DNA of 64,000 bases from Deltaproteobacteria bacterium (GTDB taxonomy: Bacteria; Myxococcota_A; UBA9160; SZUA-336): assembly GCA_029261925.1 (NCBI GenBank), contig JAJDAJ010000068.1, forward strand, positions 1-64,000, given 5' to 3'. Of this stretch, positions 45,895 to 55,793 are shown in pieces; the first letter of the stretch is position 1; each line of letters starts with the position of its first letter. The notes beneath the pieces were generated by a model. That model saw only the letters and a list, made by a program, of their open reading frames with translations. It did no database searches and was not told the origin of the DNA. The translations under genes and the position numbers were made by a program.

Positions 45895-45944
45895 TGCCTC
45901 GCGGCCGTTGTGGGCGAGCGACCGCGGGGTACCCTCGACCGTGC

Positions 45945-46433
45945 ATGCCGCTGCGTACCCGCTGGTGGACGTTCTGGCTCCGCTTCAACCTGCGGGCCGC
46001 CTACTCGGCGGAGCGCGGCGCGGCACTGGCCTACGCCGGGCACGCGGCGTCCGCCAGCACGCCCGGACGGCGGCGCGAGATCGAGGAGATCCTGCGCGAC
46101 GAGCTGCGGCACCGCGAGCGCGTCGGTCGCATGCTCGCCGCGCTCGGCGCGCGTCCGTGGCGCTGGCTCGACCTGATCCTCGCCGGTGTCGGCAGCTGCG
46201 TCGCGTTCGGCTGCCGCTTCTGGGGCGACTGGGCGTCGGCCGTCGGGGCATCCGGCTTCGAGGTGAACGGCGCGGCCGAGTACCGCCGGGCGGCCCATTT
46301 CGCGCAGCTGCTCGGCCACGGCGCCCTCGCCGCCGGGATCCGCGAGATGCAGGAGCAGGAGGAGGCGCACGTGATCGTGCTGCGGCGCCAGGCGGCGGAG
46401 GTCCTCGCCGGGCTGCGCCGCGCCGCTCGCTAG
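45945..46433 (+). CDS. Ferritin-like / Coq7-like putative diiron protein
   Basis: 162 aa helical protein with EIEEILRDELRHRERVGRMLAALG and EMQEQEEAHVIVLRR (E...DELxH / EEAH pattern). Start ATG 45945. Confidence 0.5.
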   Translation: MPLRTRWWTFWLRFNLRAAYSAERGAALAYAGHAASASTPGRRREIEEILRDELRHRERVGRMLAALGARPWRWLDLILAGVGSCVAFGCRFWGDWASAVGASGFEVNGAAEYRRAAHFAQLLGHGALAAGIREMQEQEEAHVIVLRRQAAEVLAGLRRAAR

Positions 46434-46451
46434 CGCGTGGCTCGGTCCGGG

Positions 46452-46472
46452 GTTCTTCAGCAGCCTGCCAGC
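46452..46472. repeat. Solo copy of the CAGCAGGCTGCTGAA-family repeat
   Basis: GTTCTTCAGCAGCCTGCCAGC, same orientation as 32829-32847; lies about 30 bp upstream of the SDR start. Confidence 0.55.
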
Positions 46473-46500
46473 GGCCGGCCTCCGGCGTATACTGCCGCGG

Positions 46501-47253
46501 ATGCCGGAACTGGACGGACGCATCGCGGTGGTCACGGGCGCCGCACACGGGATCGGACTCGAGATCGCCCGCAGGCTCGCGGCCGAGGGCGCGCGACTGG
46601 TGCTCGGCGACCTGAACGCCGACGGCCTGGAGAACGCCCGCAAGGAGCTCGAGGCCTCGGGCGCGGAGGTCCTCACCGAGGCCGGCGACCTGCGCACGGA
46701 GACCGCTGCGCACGCGCTGATCGATCGCGCGACGCGTGATCTCGGAGGCCTCGACGTGCTCGTGAACAACGCGGGCATCTGGGTCATCAAGTCGCTCGAG
46801 GAGACCAGCCCCGAGGAGTGGGACAGCCAGCTCGACACGAACCTGCGCGCGGTGTACCTGCTGGCGCGACGCGCGATCCCGGCGCTGCGCGCGTCGCCGC
46901 ACGGCGCGGTGGTGAACATCGCGTCGATGGCGGCGATCCGCTTCACCGTGCCCCACGTCGCGTACGCAGCCTCCAAGGCGGGTGTCGTCGCGTTCACCCG
47001 CGACCTGGCGGTGGAGCTCGCGCCCGATCGCGTGCGCGTGAACGCCGTCGCGCCGGGACCGATCGACACGCGCGGTCTGTCTGACGGCATGGCGGACGAG
47101 GTGGGCCAGAGGTTCCTGCTCGGGCGCATGGGTACGCCGCGCGACATCGCCGAGGCGGTGCTCTTCCTCGCCTCGGACCGCGCCTCCTACATCACGGGCG
47201 CGACGCTGCCGGTCACCGGCGGCGCCGAGCTGCGCACGCCGCCCCTCCTGTAG
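46501..47253 (+). CDS. SDR family oxidoreductase
   Basis: RIAVVTGAAHGIGLEIARRLAAEGARLVLGDLN; VLVNNAGIWV; YAASKAGVVAFTRDLAVELAPDRVRVNAVAPGPIDT. Confidence 0.94.
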   Translation: MPELDGRIAVVTGAAHGIGLEIARRLAAEGARLVLGDLNADGLENARKELEASGAEVLTEAGDLRTETAAHALIDRATRDLGGLDVLVNNAGIWVIKSLEETSPEEWDSQLDTNLRAVYLLARRAIPALRASPHGAVVNIASMAAIRFTVPHVAYAASKAGVVAFTRDLAVELAPDRVRVNAVAPGPIDTRGLSDGMADEVGQRFLLGRMGTPRDIAEAVLFLASDRASYITGATLPVTGGAELRTPPLL

Positions 47254-47260
47254 CCGGACC

Positions 47261-49714
47261 TCAGTCCTCCAGCGAGCGCACCACGCCATCGGCGTGCAGG
47301 CGCTCGATCTCCTGCGCGCTGAAGTCGAGCTCGCGCAGGATCTCGCGGGTGTGCTGGCCCACCAGCGGCGAGGGCCGCTGCACCTCCCCGGGCGTCTCGG
47401 ACAGGCCCACGAGGCAGCCGGGCTGCGCGAGCCGTCCGAGAGTCGGGTGATCGCAGGCCACGACCCAGCCGCGCTCGTACGCACCGGGGTCCTCGAAGAT
47501 CTCGCGCGCGAAGTCCCGCGAGGAGATCTCGCAGGGTACGCCGGCGCGGTCGAGCCGCCGCTGCCACTCCCCTGCCGGCGCTTCGGAAAACGCCAGCTCG
47601 AGGCGCTGCGCCAGGGTGGCGTCGGCCGGGCGGGCCGGCATCCACGGCGGCACGAAGCCGATCGCGTCGAGACCGGGCTCGCCGATCGCGCGCAGCAGGC
47701 CGCGCCACTCCGGCTCGGCGGTGACCGCGAGGCAGATCCAGCCGTCGTCGGCCGTGCGGTACAGCCGGTACAGCGGTCCGGTGCCGAGCTGCTGCGCGTC
47801 GATGCGAGGCCGCGCGGGACCGCGTCCGTCCGCGCCGGTCCAGGTGAAGGAGTTGAACAGCAGCGCGGCGAAGGCGATCGAGGTGTCCACCCGCTGCCCC
47901 GCGCCGCTGCGCTCGCGATGGTAGAGCGCCTGCAGCACCACGAGCGCCGACAGGGCGCCGTTGCCGAGGTCCCCCATGGAGTTGGGGTGCCACACGGGGC
48001 GCCCCCCCGCGTGCATGCCGCCGGCCTCGTACGCGGTCCCGGCCAGGGCATTCCCCATCTGGTCGGTGCCGGGCAGGTGCGTCCGGGGACCCTCGCGCTC
48101 CCAGCCCAGGGTGTGGCAGTAGATCAGCCGCTCGTTGAGCGCCCGCAGCCGCGGCTCGTCGATCCCGAGGCGCTCGGCCACGCCCACGCGCATGTTGTGG
48201 TGCACGACGTCGGCGCGCCGTACCAGGCGCTCGAGTACCTCGCGCGAGCCCGTGTGCTTGAGATCGATCGAGAGGCTGCGCTTGCCGCGCTCGACGCCCA
48301 CCGCCATCCAGTTGCCGAAGTCGAGACCCGCGCGGCTGCTGTTCACCTTGATCACGTCAGCACCCAGGTCCGCGAGCAGCTGCGCCCCGAACGGACCCGC
48401 CATGGCCAGGCCGAAGTCCAGCACGACCACGCCCTCGAGGGCCCGGGCCGGGGGCGCGCCGCGCCGCGCGGGTTCCGGGGTCGCGACCGGCTCGGGCAAC
48501 GAGCCGCTGTCGGCGCCGACGCGCGGGGCGGGTCCACGCACCGCGCCCGGCGTCGCCGACATGCCCTGCAGGATGCCCATCTGGCGGATCGACCCGTGGT
48601 CCGGATCCTCGAGCTCGACGATCGCCCCGTCGGCGAGCAGCGCCTCGTCGGCCAGCGCCTCCTCGGGGGAGCGGACCGGCGCGGCCCCGCGTCCCGCGGC
48701 GTGCAGCACCTCGAGCCAGCGGTCGCGCGGGAAGCGCAGGTAGTGCTGCGCGGTCCGCTCGCCGAGCTCCGCCTGCTGGCGCACCGCGTCCTCGTAGCTC
48801 AGGTCCGTCATGCCGCGCTGCGCCGGCGGCGTCAGCTCGCGCACCGCCTCCTCGTCGGGCTGCACCAGCCGATCGCCGCGCGCGGCCGCCGCCGCGAAGC
48901 CGTGGTCGATCGGCGGCCACTGGTGCAGCCAGCCGCCGTCGCTGCACTCGAACAGTCCCTTGGGCGCGCGGCGGTCGTAGTACCAGAGGCGATACCCCGA
49001 CTGCTCCGGGTTCTCGAGCTTCTGGTACAGGTGCCCGCTCTGGAGCAGCACGCCCTGCAGCAGCGACGTCTCCACGTGCTGTCCCCGTCCCGTGCGCTCG
49101 CGCACGTACAGGGCCGAGAGCGCGCCGGCGACCGCCAGCAGCGCCGCGCCGATGCTCGGCCACGGATGCGCCAGGAAGATCGGTCCCTCGCGATGGCCGG
49201 TCTGCTCGGCGCGCGGCGGGACCTCCCAGGCGGAGCGCTCCGCATCGATGCCGGCCACGTGGTCGGTCGGCGCCCCGAACCAGCCGCGCTGCTCCCACTG
49301 CATGCCGCTGCGCGCCGCGACCAGCGCATCGATCGCCGGGCGCTCGCTATGCGGGTTGTCGCGCCCGTAACCCGTGATCGAGACCTGCACGAGCCGCGGA
49401 CACGCCGGCGCGAGGCGCGGGTGGTCGATCCCGAGGCGCGCGCTCTCGCGCGGCGGGAGCTCCGTGATCAGCACGTCGGCGCCGGCCGCCAGCCGCAGCA
49501 GGCGCTCGCGCTCCCGCGCGCGCTCCAGCTCGAGCACCACGCTGCGCTTGCCGCGGTTCCAGACCGGCGATCCGGACAGCCGCCGCGTCGGGTCGCCCTC
49601 CAGCGGCTCGAGCTTGATCACCTCGGCGCCGTGATCGCCCAGGAGCATGCCCGCCATCGCCCCCGCCACGCCGCGCGAAATCTCCAGCACCCGGATCCCG
49701 TCGAGACTTCCCAT
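47261..49714 (-). CDS. Tandem-domain CaiB/BaiF CoA-transferase family protein
   Basis: MGSLDGIRVLEISRGVAGAMAGMLLGDHGAEVIKLEPLEGDPTRR and LEGVVVLDFGLAMAGPFGAQLLADLGADVIKVNSSRAG. Start CAT 49712-49714. Confidence 0.92.
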   Translation of the reverse strand: MGSLDGIRVLEISRGVAGAMAGMLLGDHGAEVIKLEPLEGDPTRRLSGSPVWNRGKRSVVLELERARERERLLRLAAGADVLITELPPRESARLGIDHPRLAPACPRLVQVSITGYGRDNPHSERPAIDALVAARSGMQWEQRGWFGAPTDHVAGIDAERSAWEVPPRAEQTGHREGPIFLAHPWPSIGAALLAVAGALSALYVRERTGRGQHVETSLLQGVLLQSGHLYQKLENPEQSGYRLWYYDRRAPKGLFECSDGGWLHQWPPIDHGFAAAAARGDRLVQPDEEAVRELTPPAQRGMTDLSYEDAVRQQAELGERTAQHYLRFPRDRWLEVLHAAGRGAAPVRSPEEALADEALLADGAIVELEDPDHGSIRQMGILQGMSATPGAVRGPAPRVGADSGSLPEPVATPEPARRGAPPARALEGVVVLDFGLAMAGPFGAQLLADLGADVIKVNSSRAGLDFGNWMAVGVERGKRSLSIDLKHTGSREVLERLVRRADVVHHNMRVGVAERLGIDEPRLRALNERLIYCHTLGWEREGPRTHLPGTDQMGNALAGTAYEAGGMHAGGRPVWHPNSMGDLGNGALSALVVLQALYHRERSGAGQRVDTSIAFAALLFNSFTWTGADGRGPARPRIDAQQLGTGPLYRLYRTADDGWICLAVTAEPEWRGLLRAIGEPGLDAIGFVPPWMPARPADATLAQRLELAFSEAPAGEWQRRLDRAGVPCEISSRDFAREIFEDPGAYERGWVVACDHPTLGRLAQPGCLVGLSETPGEVQRPSPLVGQHTREILRELDFSAQEIERLHADGVVRSLED

Positions 49715-49734
49715 CGGGCCCCCGTCGGCGGCGC

Positions 49735-50706
49735 TCAGCCCCCGCCCCCGGCCGTGACCTCGAGGACGAAGCGCTCGAGCGCCTCGAAGTAGCGCGCGCG
49801 CCCCCTCCACCACAGATCGTTGTGTCCGGCGCCCGGGATGACCTCGATGCGCCGCCGCCGGGAGCCGAGGCGCGCGAGCGTCGACTCCGCGGACGCCAGC
49901 GGGATCAGCTCGTCGCGCTCGCCGTGGATCATCAGCACCGGGAGCTCGATGGAGGCGAGCTTCGCGTCGTGCGCCTCGAGCAACGCGACCAGGCCGGGAT
50001 CGGCCGGATCGAGCCCCAGCATCGCGGCGAGCCGCGAGAGCTCCCCCGAGCCGCTCTCGATCACCAGGCCGGCGAGGTCGGCGGCGTGGCGGGCAGCGAC
50101 CTCGAGCGCACAGTGCGCGCCCAGGGAGCGGCCCTTCACGATCAGCACACCCGGAAGGTCCAGGGCCCGCCGCCGCGCGAGCAGCTGCTCGAAGACCACG
50201 CCGGCGTCGCGCACCATCGCCGAGAACGTCGGGTGACCGTCGCTGCGCCCGTAGCCGCGGAAGTCGCTGACCAGCAGCGCGCAGCCGCAGTCGACGTAGT
50301 CGCGGGCGACGCCGTCGTAGTCGCCGACGACCTCGCCGTTGCCGTGGAAGAGCACGATCGTCGCGCGCCCGCCGGGGCACGGGTGCAGTCGTGCCGCCAG
50401 CTCCACGCCGTCCGCGACGGGGATGCGCAGGTCCGTCACGCCCTCCGGCGGCCGCGAAGGGTCCGGGCGCGGGTAGAAGATCTGCGCGCTGATGGCGTCG
50501 ACGGGTGAGTAGTCGAGCGGAGGTCCGGACACGCTCACGGTTCCCGTGTGTACCAGATCCGCGCGCTCCAGGCGCGCGAGCAGCGGGCACCGGGCGCGGC
50601 ACCTCACGGCGGCGGCCAGCACCGGCGCGGGCGGCACGATCCGCCCGGCGGTCCGGATCCACCGCGTCGACGCAGCGGCTTCCGGAGCGATCGCTGGCTC
50701 GCTCAC
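49735..50706 (-). CDS. Alpha/beta hydrolase
   Basis: TIVLFHGNGEVVGDYDGVARDYVDCGCALLVSDFRGYGRSDG; VLIVKGRSLGAHCALEVA; LPVLMIHGERDELIPLASAE. GTG start inferred at 50706. Confidence 0.85.
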   Translation of the reverse strand: MSEPAIAPEAAASTRWIRTAGRIVPPAPVLAAAVRCRARCPLLARLERADLVHTGTVSVSGPPLDYSPVDAISAQIFYPRPDPSRPPEGVTDLRIPVADGVELAARLHPCPGGRATIVLFHGNGEVVGDYDGVARDYVDCGCALLVSDFRGYGRSDGHPTFSAMVRDAGVVFEQLLARRRALDLPGVLIVKGRSLGAHCALEVAARHAADLAGLVIESGSGELSRLAAMLGLDPADPGLVALLEAHDAKLASIELPVLMIHGERDELIPLASAESTLARLGSRRRRIEVIPGAGHNDLWWRGRARYFEALERFVLEVTAGGGG

Positions 50707-50921
50707 AGGCCCTCCGTTCCCGGCCCCCGTCGCGGCCGGCCCGTGGCCGGGGTGCGCTGGCCCGTAGCCGGACCGGGCGGCGGGACGCCCCGGCACTCCT
50801 GGCCGCACGCGGGCCGCAGCATGGAGCATGCGCGCTCGGGTATGCTCCGGTGCGCAGCGGATCTGCCCGCCGGCCGGCGGCTTCCGGCCGCGCGCCGGGG
50901 CGCGCGCAGGAGGAGGTCGAC

Positions 50922-52052
50922 ATGGAGTTCGGTGTGTTCCAGGGCGCCTCGGTCGGGCCCCGGCCATGGGACGAGACCGAGCCGCGGCGCCTGCGCCAGG
51001 ACGTCGAGATCGGCGTCGCCGCGGATGCCGCCGGCTTCGACTACTTCTGGGCACCCGAGCACCACTGCCTGGAGGAGTACTCGCACAACTCCAGCTCGCA
51101 CCTCTCGTGCCTCGCGGTGGGCATGCGCACCGAGAAGATCCGGGTCGCCACGGGCATCTTCAATATCTGCCCGCCCATCAACCATCCCGTACGCGTGGCC
51201 GAGCAGATCGCCACGATCGACATCCTGACCGGCGGGCGCGTGGACCTCGGCACCGGCCGCGGGAGCGGCTCGACCGAGGTCAACACCTTCGGGATCACCA
51301 ACGAGCAGACGCGCGCCATGTGGGACGAGGCCATCCGTGCCATCCCCAGGATGTGGACCCAGGACCTGTTCTCGTGGGATGGCGAGTTCTTCCAGGTGCC
51401 CGAGCGCTGCATCCTGCCCAAGCCGGTCCAGAAGCCTCACCCGCCGCTCTGGGTCACCAGCTCGAATCCCGACACGGTCGAGCTCGCCGGCAAGATGGGG
51501 ATCGGCGTGGCCATGTTCAACTTCTCCGATCCCGAGCTGCTGCGGCCCGCGGTCGAGCGCTACAAGAACGCGGTCGAGAAGGCCGAGCCGGTGGGAGAGT
51601 TCGTCAACAACAGGATCATGACCATCACCCCGCTGATGTGCATGGACGACGGCCAGCGTGCCCGCGAGCTCTACGGCGGGCGCTCGAACGACGTGACGGC
51701 GCACTTCTCGGTGTACTTCGACACCATCCTGGCCAACGGGAAGCTGCTCGAGGACGAGCCTCGCCCCATGTCGCAGACGCGCATCCGCGAGCTCATCGAG
51801 CGGAACCGCCGCAACCCCGAGGTACAGGGTCCGCTGGCGCGGGGCTCGATCTCGAGGGACTTCCTGGCGCAGAACGGGATCTGCGTCGGGACGCCGGAGG
51901 ACGTGATCTCGACGGTCGAGCGCTTTCGCAAGGTCGGCTTCGACATGCTCGTGTTCGTGCCGGTCGTGGGCTGGGGCAACACGCTGCACGACGTCTGCCT
52001 CGAGTCGGTCGCACACGCGGGCCAGCACGTGCTGCCCCCCTTCCGCGGCTGA
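50922..52052 (+). CDS. LLM-class (luciferase-like) flavin-dependent oxidoreductase
   Basis: MEFGVFQGASVG...VAADAAGFDYFWAPEHHCLEEYSHNSSSHLSCLAVGMRTEKIRVATGIFNICPP. Confidence 0.93.
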   Translation: MEFGVFQGASVGPRPWDETEPRRLRQDVEIGVAADAAGFDYFWAPEHHCLEEYSHNSSSHLSCLAVGMRTEKIRVATGIFNICPPINHPVRVAEQIATIDILTGGRVDLGTGRGSGSTEVNTFGITNEQTRAMWDEAIRAIPRMWTQDLFSWDGEFFQVPERCILPKPVQKPHPPLWVTSSNPDTVELAGKMGIGVAMFNFSDPELLRPAVERYKNAVEKAEPVGEFVNNRIMTITPLMCMDDGQRARELYGGRSNDVTAHFSVYFDTILANGKLLEDEPRPMSQTRIRELIERNRRNPEVQGPLARGSISRDFLAQNGICVGTPEDVISTVERFRKVGFDMLVFVPVVGWGNTLHDVCLESVAHAGQHVLPPFRG

Positions 52053-52061
52053 GGCCGGGCG

Positions 52062-53609
52062 GTGCGGCACAACGTCGGCCTGTTCCTGGCCAAGCGGGCG
52101 GAGCTGACGCCCGACCAGCCGGGGCTGGTCCAGTTCGAGACCGGCCTCCGCCTGAGCTGGGCCGAGCTGAACGCGCGGGCGAACCGCACCGCGAACGCGC
52201 TGCTCGAGCGCGGCGTGCGTCCGGGCGAGCGGGTGGCCCTGCTGCTGATGAACGGGCCCGAGATGTTCGAGAGCTACGCCGCGATCGCCAAGCTCGGCGC
52301 CATCGCGGTGCCGCTGAACTGGCGGCTCGAGCCCGACGAGCTCGCTTTCCTGCTGGCCGACAGCGGGGCGACCACGCTGATCTTCGGAGCCGACTTCGAC
52401 ACCGGCGTGTCCGAGCTCCAGGCCCGCGGGGCGCGCGGGCCGGCGCTGTCCAGCTGGATCCGCGTCGGCGAGGCCTCCGACCTGCCGGGCTTCGCGCTCG
52501 ACTACGACGCGCTGCAGGCCTCGGCACCGGACGGCGAGCCGCCCGTGGGCGCCAGCGACGACGACGACCTGGTGATCCTGTACACGTCGGGCACGACCGG
52601 GCGCCCCAAGGGCGCCGTACACACGCACCGCACGGCGATCTGGGGCGGTACGACCTTCGGCGTCTCGCTGGACATGCGCTACCGGGACATCTGGCTGCTC
52701 TTCATGCCGGCCTTCCACGTCGGCGCGCTGAACCCGTTCGTGACCTGCATGCAGCGCGGGATCTGCTGCGTGACCATGCGCAGCTTCGATCCCGAGCTTG
52801 CCTGGCGCGTGATCCAGCAGGAGCGCGTCACCAGCTTCATCGCCGTGCCCGCCATGCTGCTGCAGATGCTGCCGTACGTGGAGCGCGGCGAGGTCGACGC
52901 CTCGAGCGTGCGCTGGGTGCTGACCGGCGGCTCGCCGACGCCCGTGCCGCTGCTGGAGGCCTACGCGAGCCACGACATCCGCATCATCGGCGCCTACGGG
53001 CTGACCGAGGCCTGCGGTCTCGGCTGCCTGCTGCCGCACGACGAGGCCACGCAGCGCATCGGCTCGGCGGGCAAGGCCTTCTACCACCTCGACCTGCGCA
53101 TCGTGGACGAGCAGGGGCGAGACTGCCCACCCGGGCAGCCCGGCGAGATCCTGCTCGAGGGCCCGAGCATCATGCGCGGCTACTGGCAGCTGCCCGAGGC
53201 GAGCGCCGAGACCCTGCGCGACGGCTGGCTGCACACGGGGGACATCGCCGAGCGCGACGTCGAGGGCTACGTCTACATCCGCGACCGGCTCAAGGACATG
53301 ATCATCTCGGGTGGCGAGAACGTGTACCCCGCCGAGGTCGAGAACCTGCTCCACGGCCATCCGGACATCGCCGAGGTCGCCGTCATCGGCCAGCCCAGCG
53401 AGCGCTGGGGCGAGTCGCCCTTCGCCGTGGTGGTGCGCACCAGCGACAGCCTGAAGCCCGGGGACGTGCTGGAGTACTGCCGGGGGCGCATCGCGCGCTT
53501 CAAGCAGCCCCGCGGCGTGGCCTTCATCGACGAGCTGCCGCGGAACGCCTCGGGCAAGGTGCTCAAGCGCGTGCTGAGCGAGCGCTTCCCGGGCCCGGCG
53601 CCCGAGTAG
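52062..53609 (+). CDS. AMP-binding acyl-CoA synthetase
   Basis: VILYTSGTTGRPKGAVHTH; GAYGLTEACGLG; HTGDIAERDVEGYVYIRDRLKDMIISGGENVYPAEVE; NASGKVLKRVL. Confidence 0.96.
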   Translation: MRHNVGLFLAKRAELTPDQPGLVQFETGLRLSWAELNARANRTANALLERGVRPGERVALLLMNGPEMFESYAAIAKLGAIAVPLNWRLEPDELAFLLADSGATTLIFGADFDTGVSELQARGARGPALSSWIRVGEASDLPGFALDYDALQASAPDGEPPVGASDDDDLVILYTSGTTGRPKGAVHTHRTAIWGGTTFGVSLDMRYRDIWLLFMPAFHVGALNPFVTCMQRGICCVTMRSFDPELAWRVIQQERVTSFIAVPAMLLQMLPYVERGEVDASSVRWVLTGGSPTPVPLLEAYASHDIRIIGAYGLTEACGLGCLLPHDEATQRIGSAGKAFYHLDLRIVDEQGRDCPPGQPGEILLEGPSIMRGYWQLPEASAETLRDGWLHTGDIAERDVEGYVYIRDRLKDMIISGGENVYPAEVENLLHGHPDIAEVAVIGQPSERWGESPFAVVVRTSDSLKPGDVLEYCRGRIARFKQPRGVAFIDELPRNASGKVLKRVLSERFPGPAPE

Positions 53610-53688
53610 GCGTTCCGCACGGGGCGGGCCGGCACTGAGCGGGCCCGGGATCTGTCGTATCCTCGGGCCCGCAATCCACGGAGGTTCC

Positions 53689-54459
53689 ATGTCCAGCCCG
53701 TCTCTCGAGGGAAAGGTCGCCATCGTCACCGGCGCGTCGCGCGGCATCGGCAAGGGACTGGCCCTCGGCCTGGCGCGGGCCGGTGCCGCGGTCGCCTGTG
53801 CCGCCCGCACCGAGACCGAGCAGCCCGGCGGCCTGCCCGGCACGATCCACGCCACGGTCGAGGCGATCCGCAGCGCGGGCGGTGAGGCGATCGCCGTGCG
53901 CTGCGACATCGGATCCCCCGACGACGTCTACGCCTTGATGGAGACGACGGCGAGCAAGCTCGGTCGCATCGACGTGCTGCTCAACAACGCCATGACGCCC
54001 ACGCGCGGCCTGTTCGAGGAGAGCTCGCTGGAGATGTGGGACGAATCGATGACCGTGAACGTGCGCAGCCTGTTCACGACCTGCCAGGCCGTGCTTCCCC
54101 ACATGAAGCGCCAGGGCGGCGGCAGCATCATCAACGTGTCCTCCGGCGCGGCGTCGTCGGACATGGAAGGTCTCCCGCCCGGCTTCCTGGTGTACGCCGT
54201 CGCCAAGGCGGCGCTCGAGCGCTTCACCACCGCGCTGGCCCTGGAGCTGCGACCTCACAACGTGGCGGTCAACGCCCTGCGACCCGGCGCCGTGAAGACC
54301 GAGATGGCCGTGTCGGAGCTCGGCGAGGACTACGACTGGAGCGCCTGGACCGGGCCCGAGGCCGTGGTCCCGGCGGTCCTGCACCTGGCCGCGCAGGATG
54401 CGAGCGGCCTGACCGGACGCATCGTGGACTCCACGCAGTTCGGCGACACCTGGCCCTAG
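53689..54459 (+). CDS. SDR family oxidoreductase
   Basis: KVAIVTGASRGIGKGLALGLARAGAAV; DVLLNNAMTPTRG; VYAVAKAALERFTTALALEL. Confidence 0.92.
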   Translation: MSSPSLEGKVAIVTGASRGIGKGLALGLARAGAAVACAARTETEQPGGLPGTIHATVEAIRSAGGEAIAVRCDIGSPDDVYALMETTASKLGRIDVLLNNAMTPTRGLFEESSLEMWDESMTVNVRSLFTTCQAVLPHMKRQGGGSIINVSSGAASSDMEGLPPGFLVYAVAKAALERFTTALALELRPHNVAVNALRPGAVKTEMAVSELGEDYDWSAWTGPEAVVPAVLHLAAQDASGLTGRIVDSTQFGDTWP

Positions 54460-54470
54460 GGCCCGGAGGA

Positions 54471-55793
54471 GTGACCGTGGCGAGCGAGCCGACCGGAACC
54501 CCGCTTCAGAAGTTCCCCGAGCCGGAGTACCTCGACGACCCGATCCCCGCCGAGCGCTACACGAGCCCGGAGTTCGCGGCGCGCGAGTGGAAGCGCATGT
54601 GGACGCGGACCTGGCAGATCGCCGGACCCGAGTCCGACGTCGCGAAGGTGGGCGACTACTTCACCTTCGAGATCGGGCACGAGTCGATCCTGGTGGTGCG
54701 CTCGGCGCCGGACGAGCTCTCGGCGTTCTACAACGTCTGCCAGCACCGCGCGAGCCAGATCGTCACGCAGCGCGGCTGCGGCCACGCGCGGGCCTTCACC
54801 TGCCCCTACCACCTGTGGAGCTACGACCTCGAGGGTCGCCTGCGCGGGCTGCCGGACCGCGACGACTTCCGGCAGGGCATCCCCGAAGGCATGCGCATCC
54901 CGGCGGTCCGGGTGGACACCTGGGGCGGCTGGGTCTGGATCAACATGAACCCCGACGCCGAGCCCCTGGGCAGGTTCCTCCGCCCGGTCGTCGAGCACCT
55001 TGATCCCTACGACTTCGGCGCGAGCTACGCGCTGACGCGCGATGTCACCTTCGACTGGGCCTGCAACTGGAAGGTCGCCGTCGACGCGTTCAACGAGGTC
55101 TACCACGTGGCCGGCATCCACCCGGAGCTGATCCCCTTCACCGACGACGTGGACTGCCCGATCGACCTGCTGGGCAAGCACAGCCGCTTCCTCTTCCACG
55201 TGGGTCGCCCGAGCCCGCGCTGGACCGACCAGAAGGCCCACGCCGCGGGCTATCCCGACCGCAGGGCGCTCACCCAGGAGCTGCGCGGGCTGCTCCAGGC
55301 CTACGGGGTCGACGCGGCGCCGTTCGAGCGCGACAGCAGCGGTGCGCGCGGTGCGCTGATCCGGGCGCAGCGCGAGCTCGGCGAGCAGAAGGGGTGGAAC
55401 CTGTCCGCTCTCAACGACGAGCAGCTCTGGATCGACGTTCACTACCAGCTCTTCCCGAACGTCACGCTGAACATCAGCGTCGGGCACTTCTGGTTCTTCC
55501 GCGCTCGACCGCATCCCGACGACCCCAACCGCATGTTCTGGGACTTCCAGGAGTATCACCGGATGGCACCCGGCGGCCCGCGTCCGCAGCGACCCGAGCA
55601 CGTGCACTCCGACTGGGGCGGGGAGGAGCGCGCCGCGCTGCACCTGGCCCTGCGTCAGGACGGGGACACGGCCCCGCCGCAGCAGCGCGGCCTGCGCTCG
55701 CGCGGCTTCCGCGGCCTGCACCTGGCCCACCAGGAGCGCCGCATCCGCCACTTCCACCACGTTCTCGACGGCTACCTCGGAGACGGGAGGTGA
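54471..55793 (+). CDS. Rieske non-heme iron ring-hydroxylating oxygenase, alpha-subunit type
   Basis: Rieske motif NVCQHRASQIVTQRGCGHARAFTCPYHLWSY; catalytic domain NWKVAVDAFNEVYHVAGIHPE. GTG start at 54471. Confidence 0.93.
   Translation: MTVASEPTGTPLQKFPEPEYLDDPIPAERYTSPEFAAREWKRMWTRTWQIAGPESDVAKVGDYFTFEIGHESILVVRSAPDELSAFYNVCQHRASQIVTQRGCGHARAFTCPYHLWSYDLEGRLRGLPDRDDFRQGIPEGMRIPAVRVDTWGGWVWINMNPDAEPLGRFLRPVVEHLDPYDFGASYALTRDVTFDWACNWKVAVDAFNEVYHVAGIHPELIPFTDDVDCPIDLLGKHSRFLFHVGRPSPRWTDQKAHAAGYPDRRALTQELRGLLQAYGVDAAPFERDSSGARGALIRAQRELGEQKGWNLSALNDEQLWIDVHYQLFPNVTLNISVGHFWFFRARPHPDDPNRMFWDFQEYHRMAPGGPRPQRPEHVHSDWGGEERAALHLALRQDGDTAPPQQRGLRSRGFRGLHLAHQERRIRHFHHVLDGYLGDGR

Noticed and set aside
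50703-53909. 1068-aa minus-strand ORF opposite the LLM and acyl-CoA synthetase genes
   Set aside because: Antisense shadow of two well-supported plus-strand genes.
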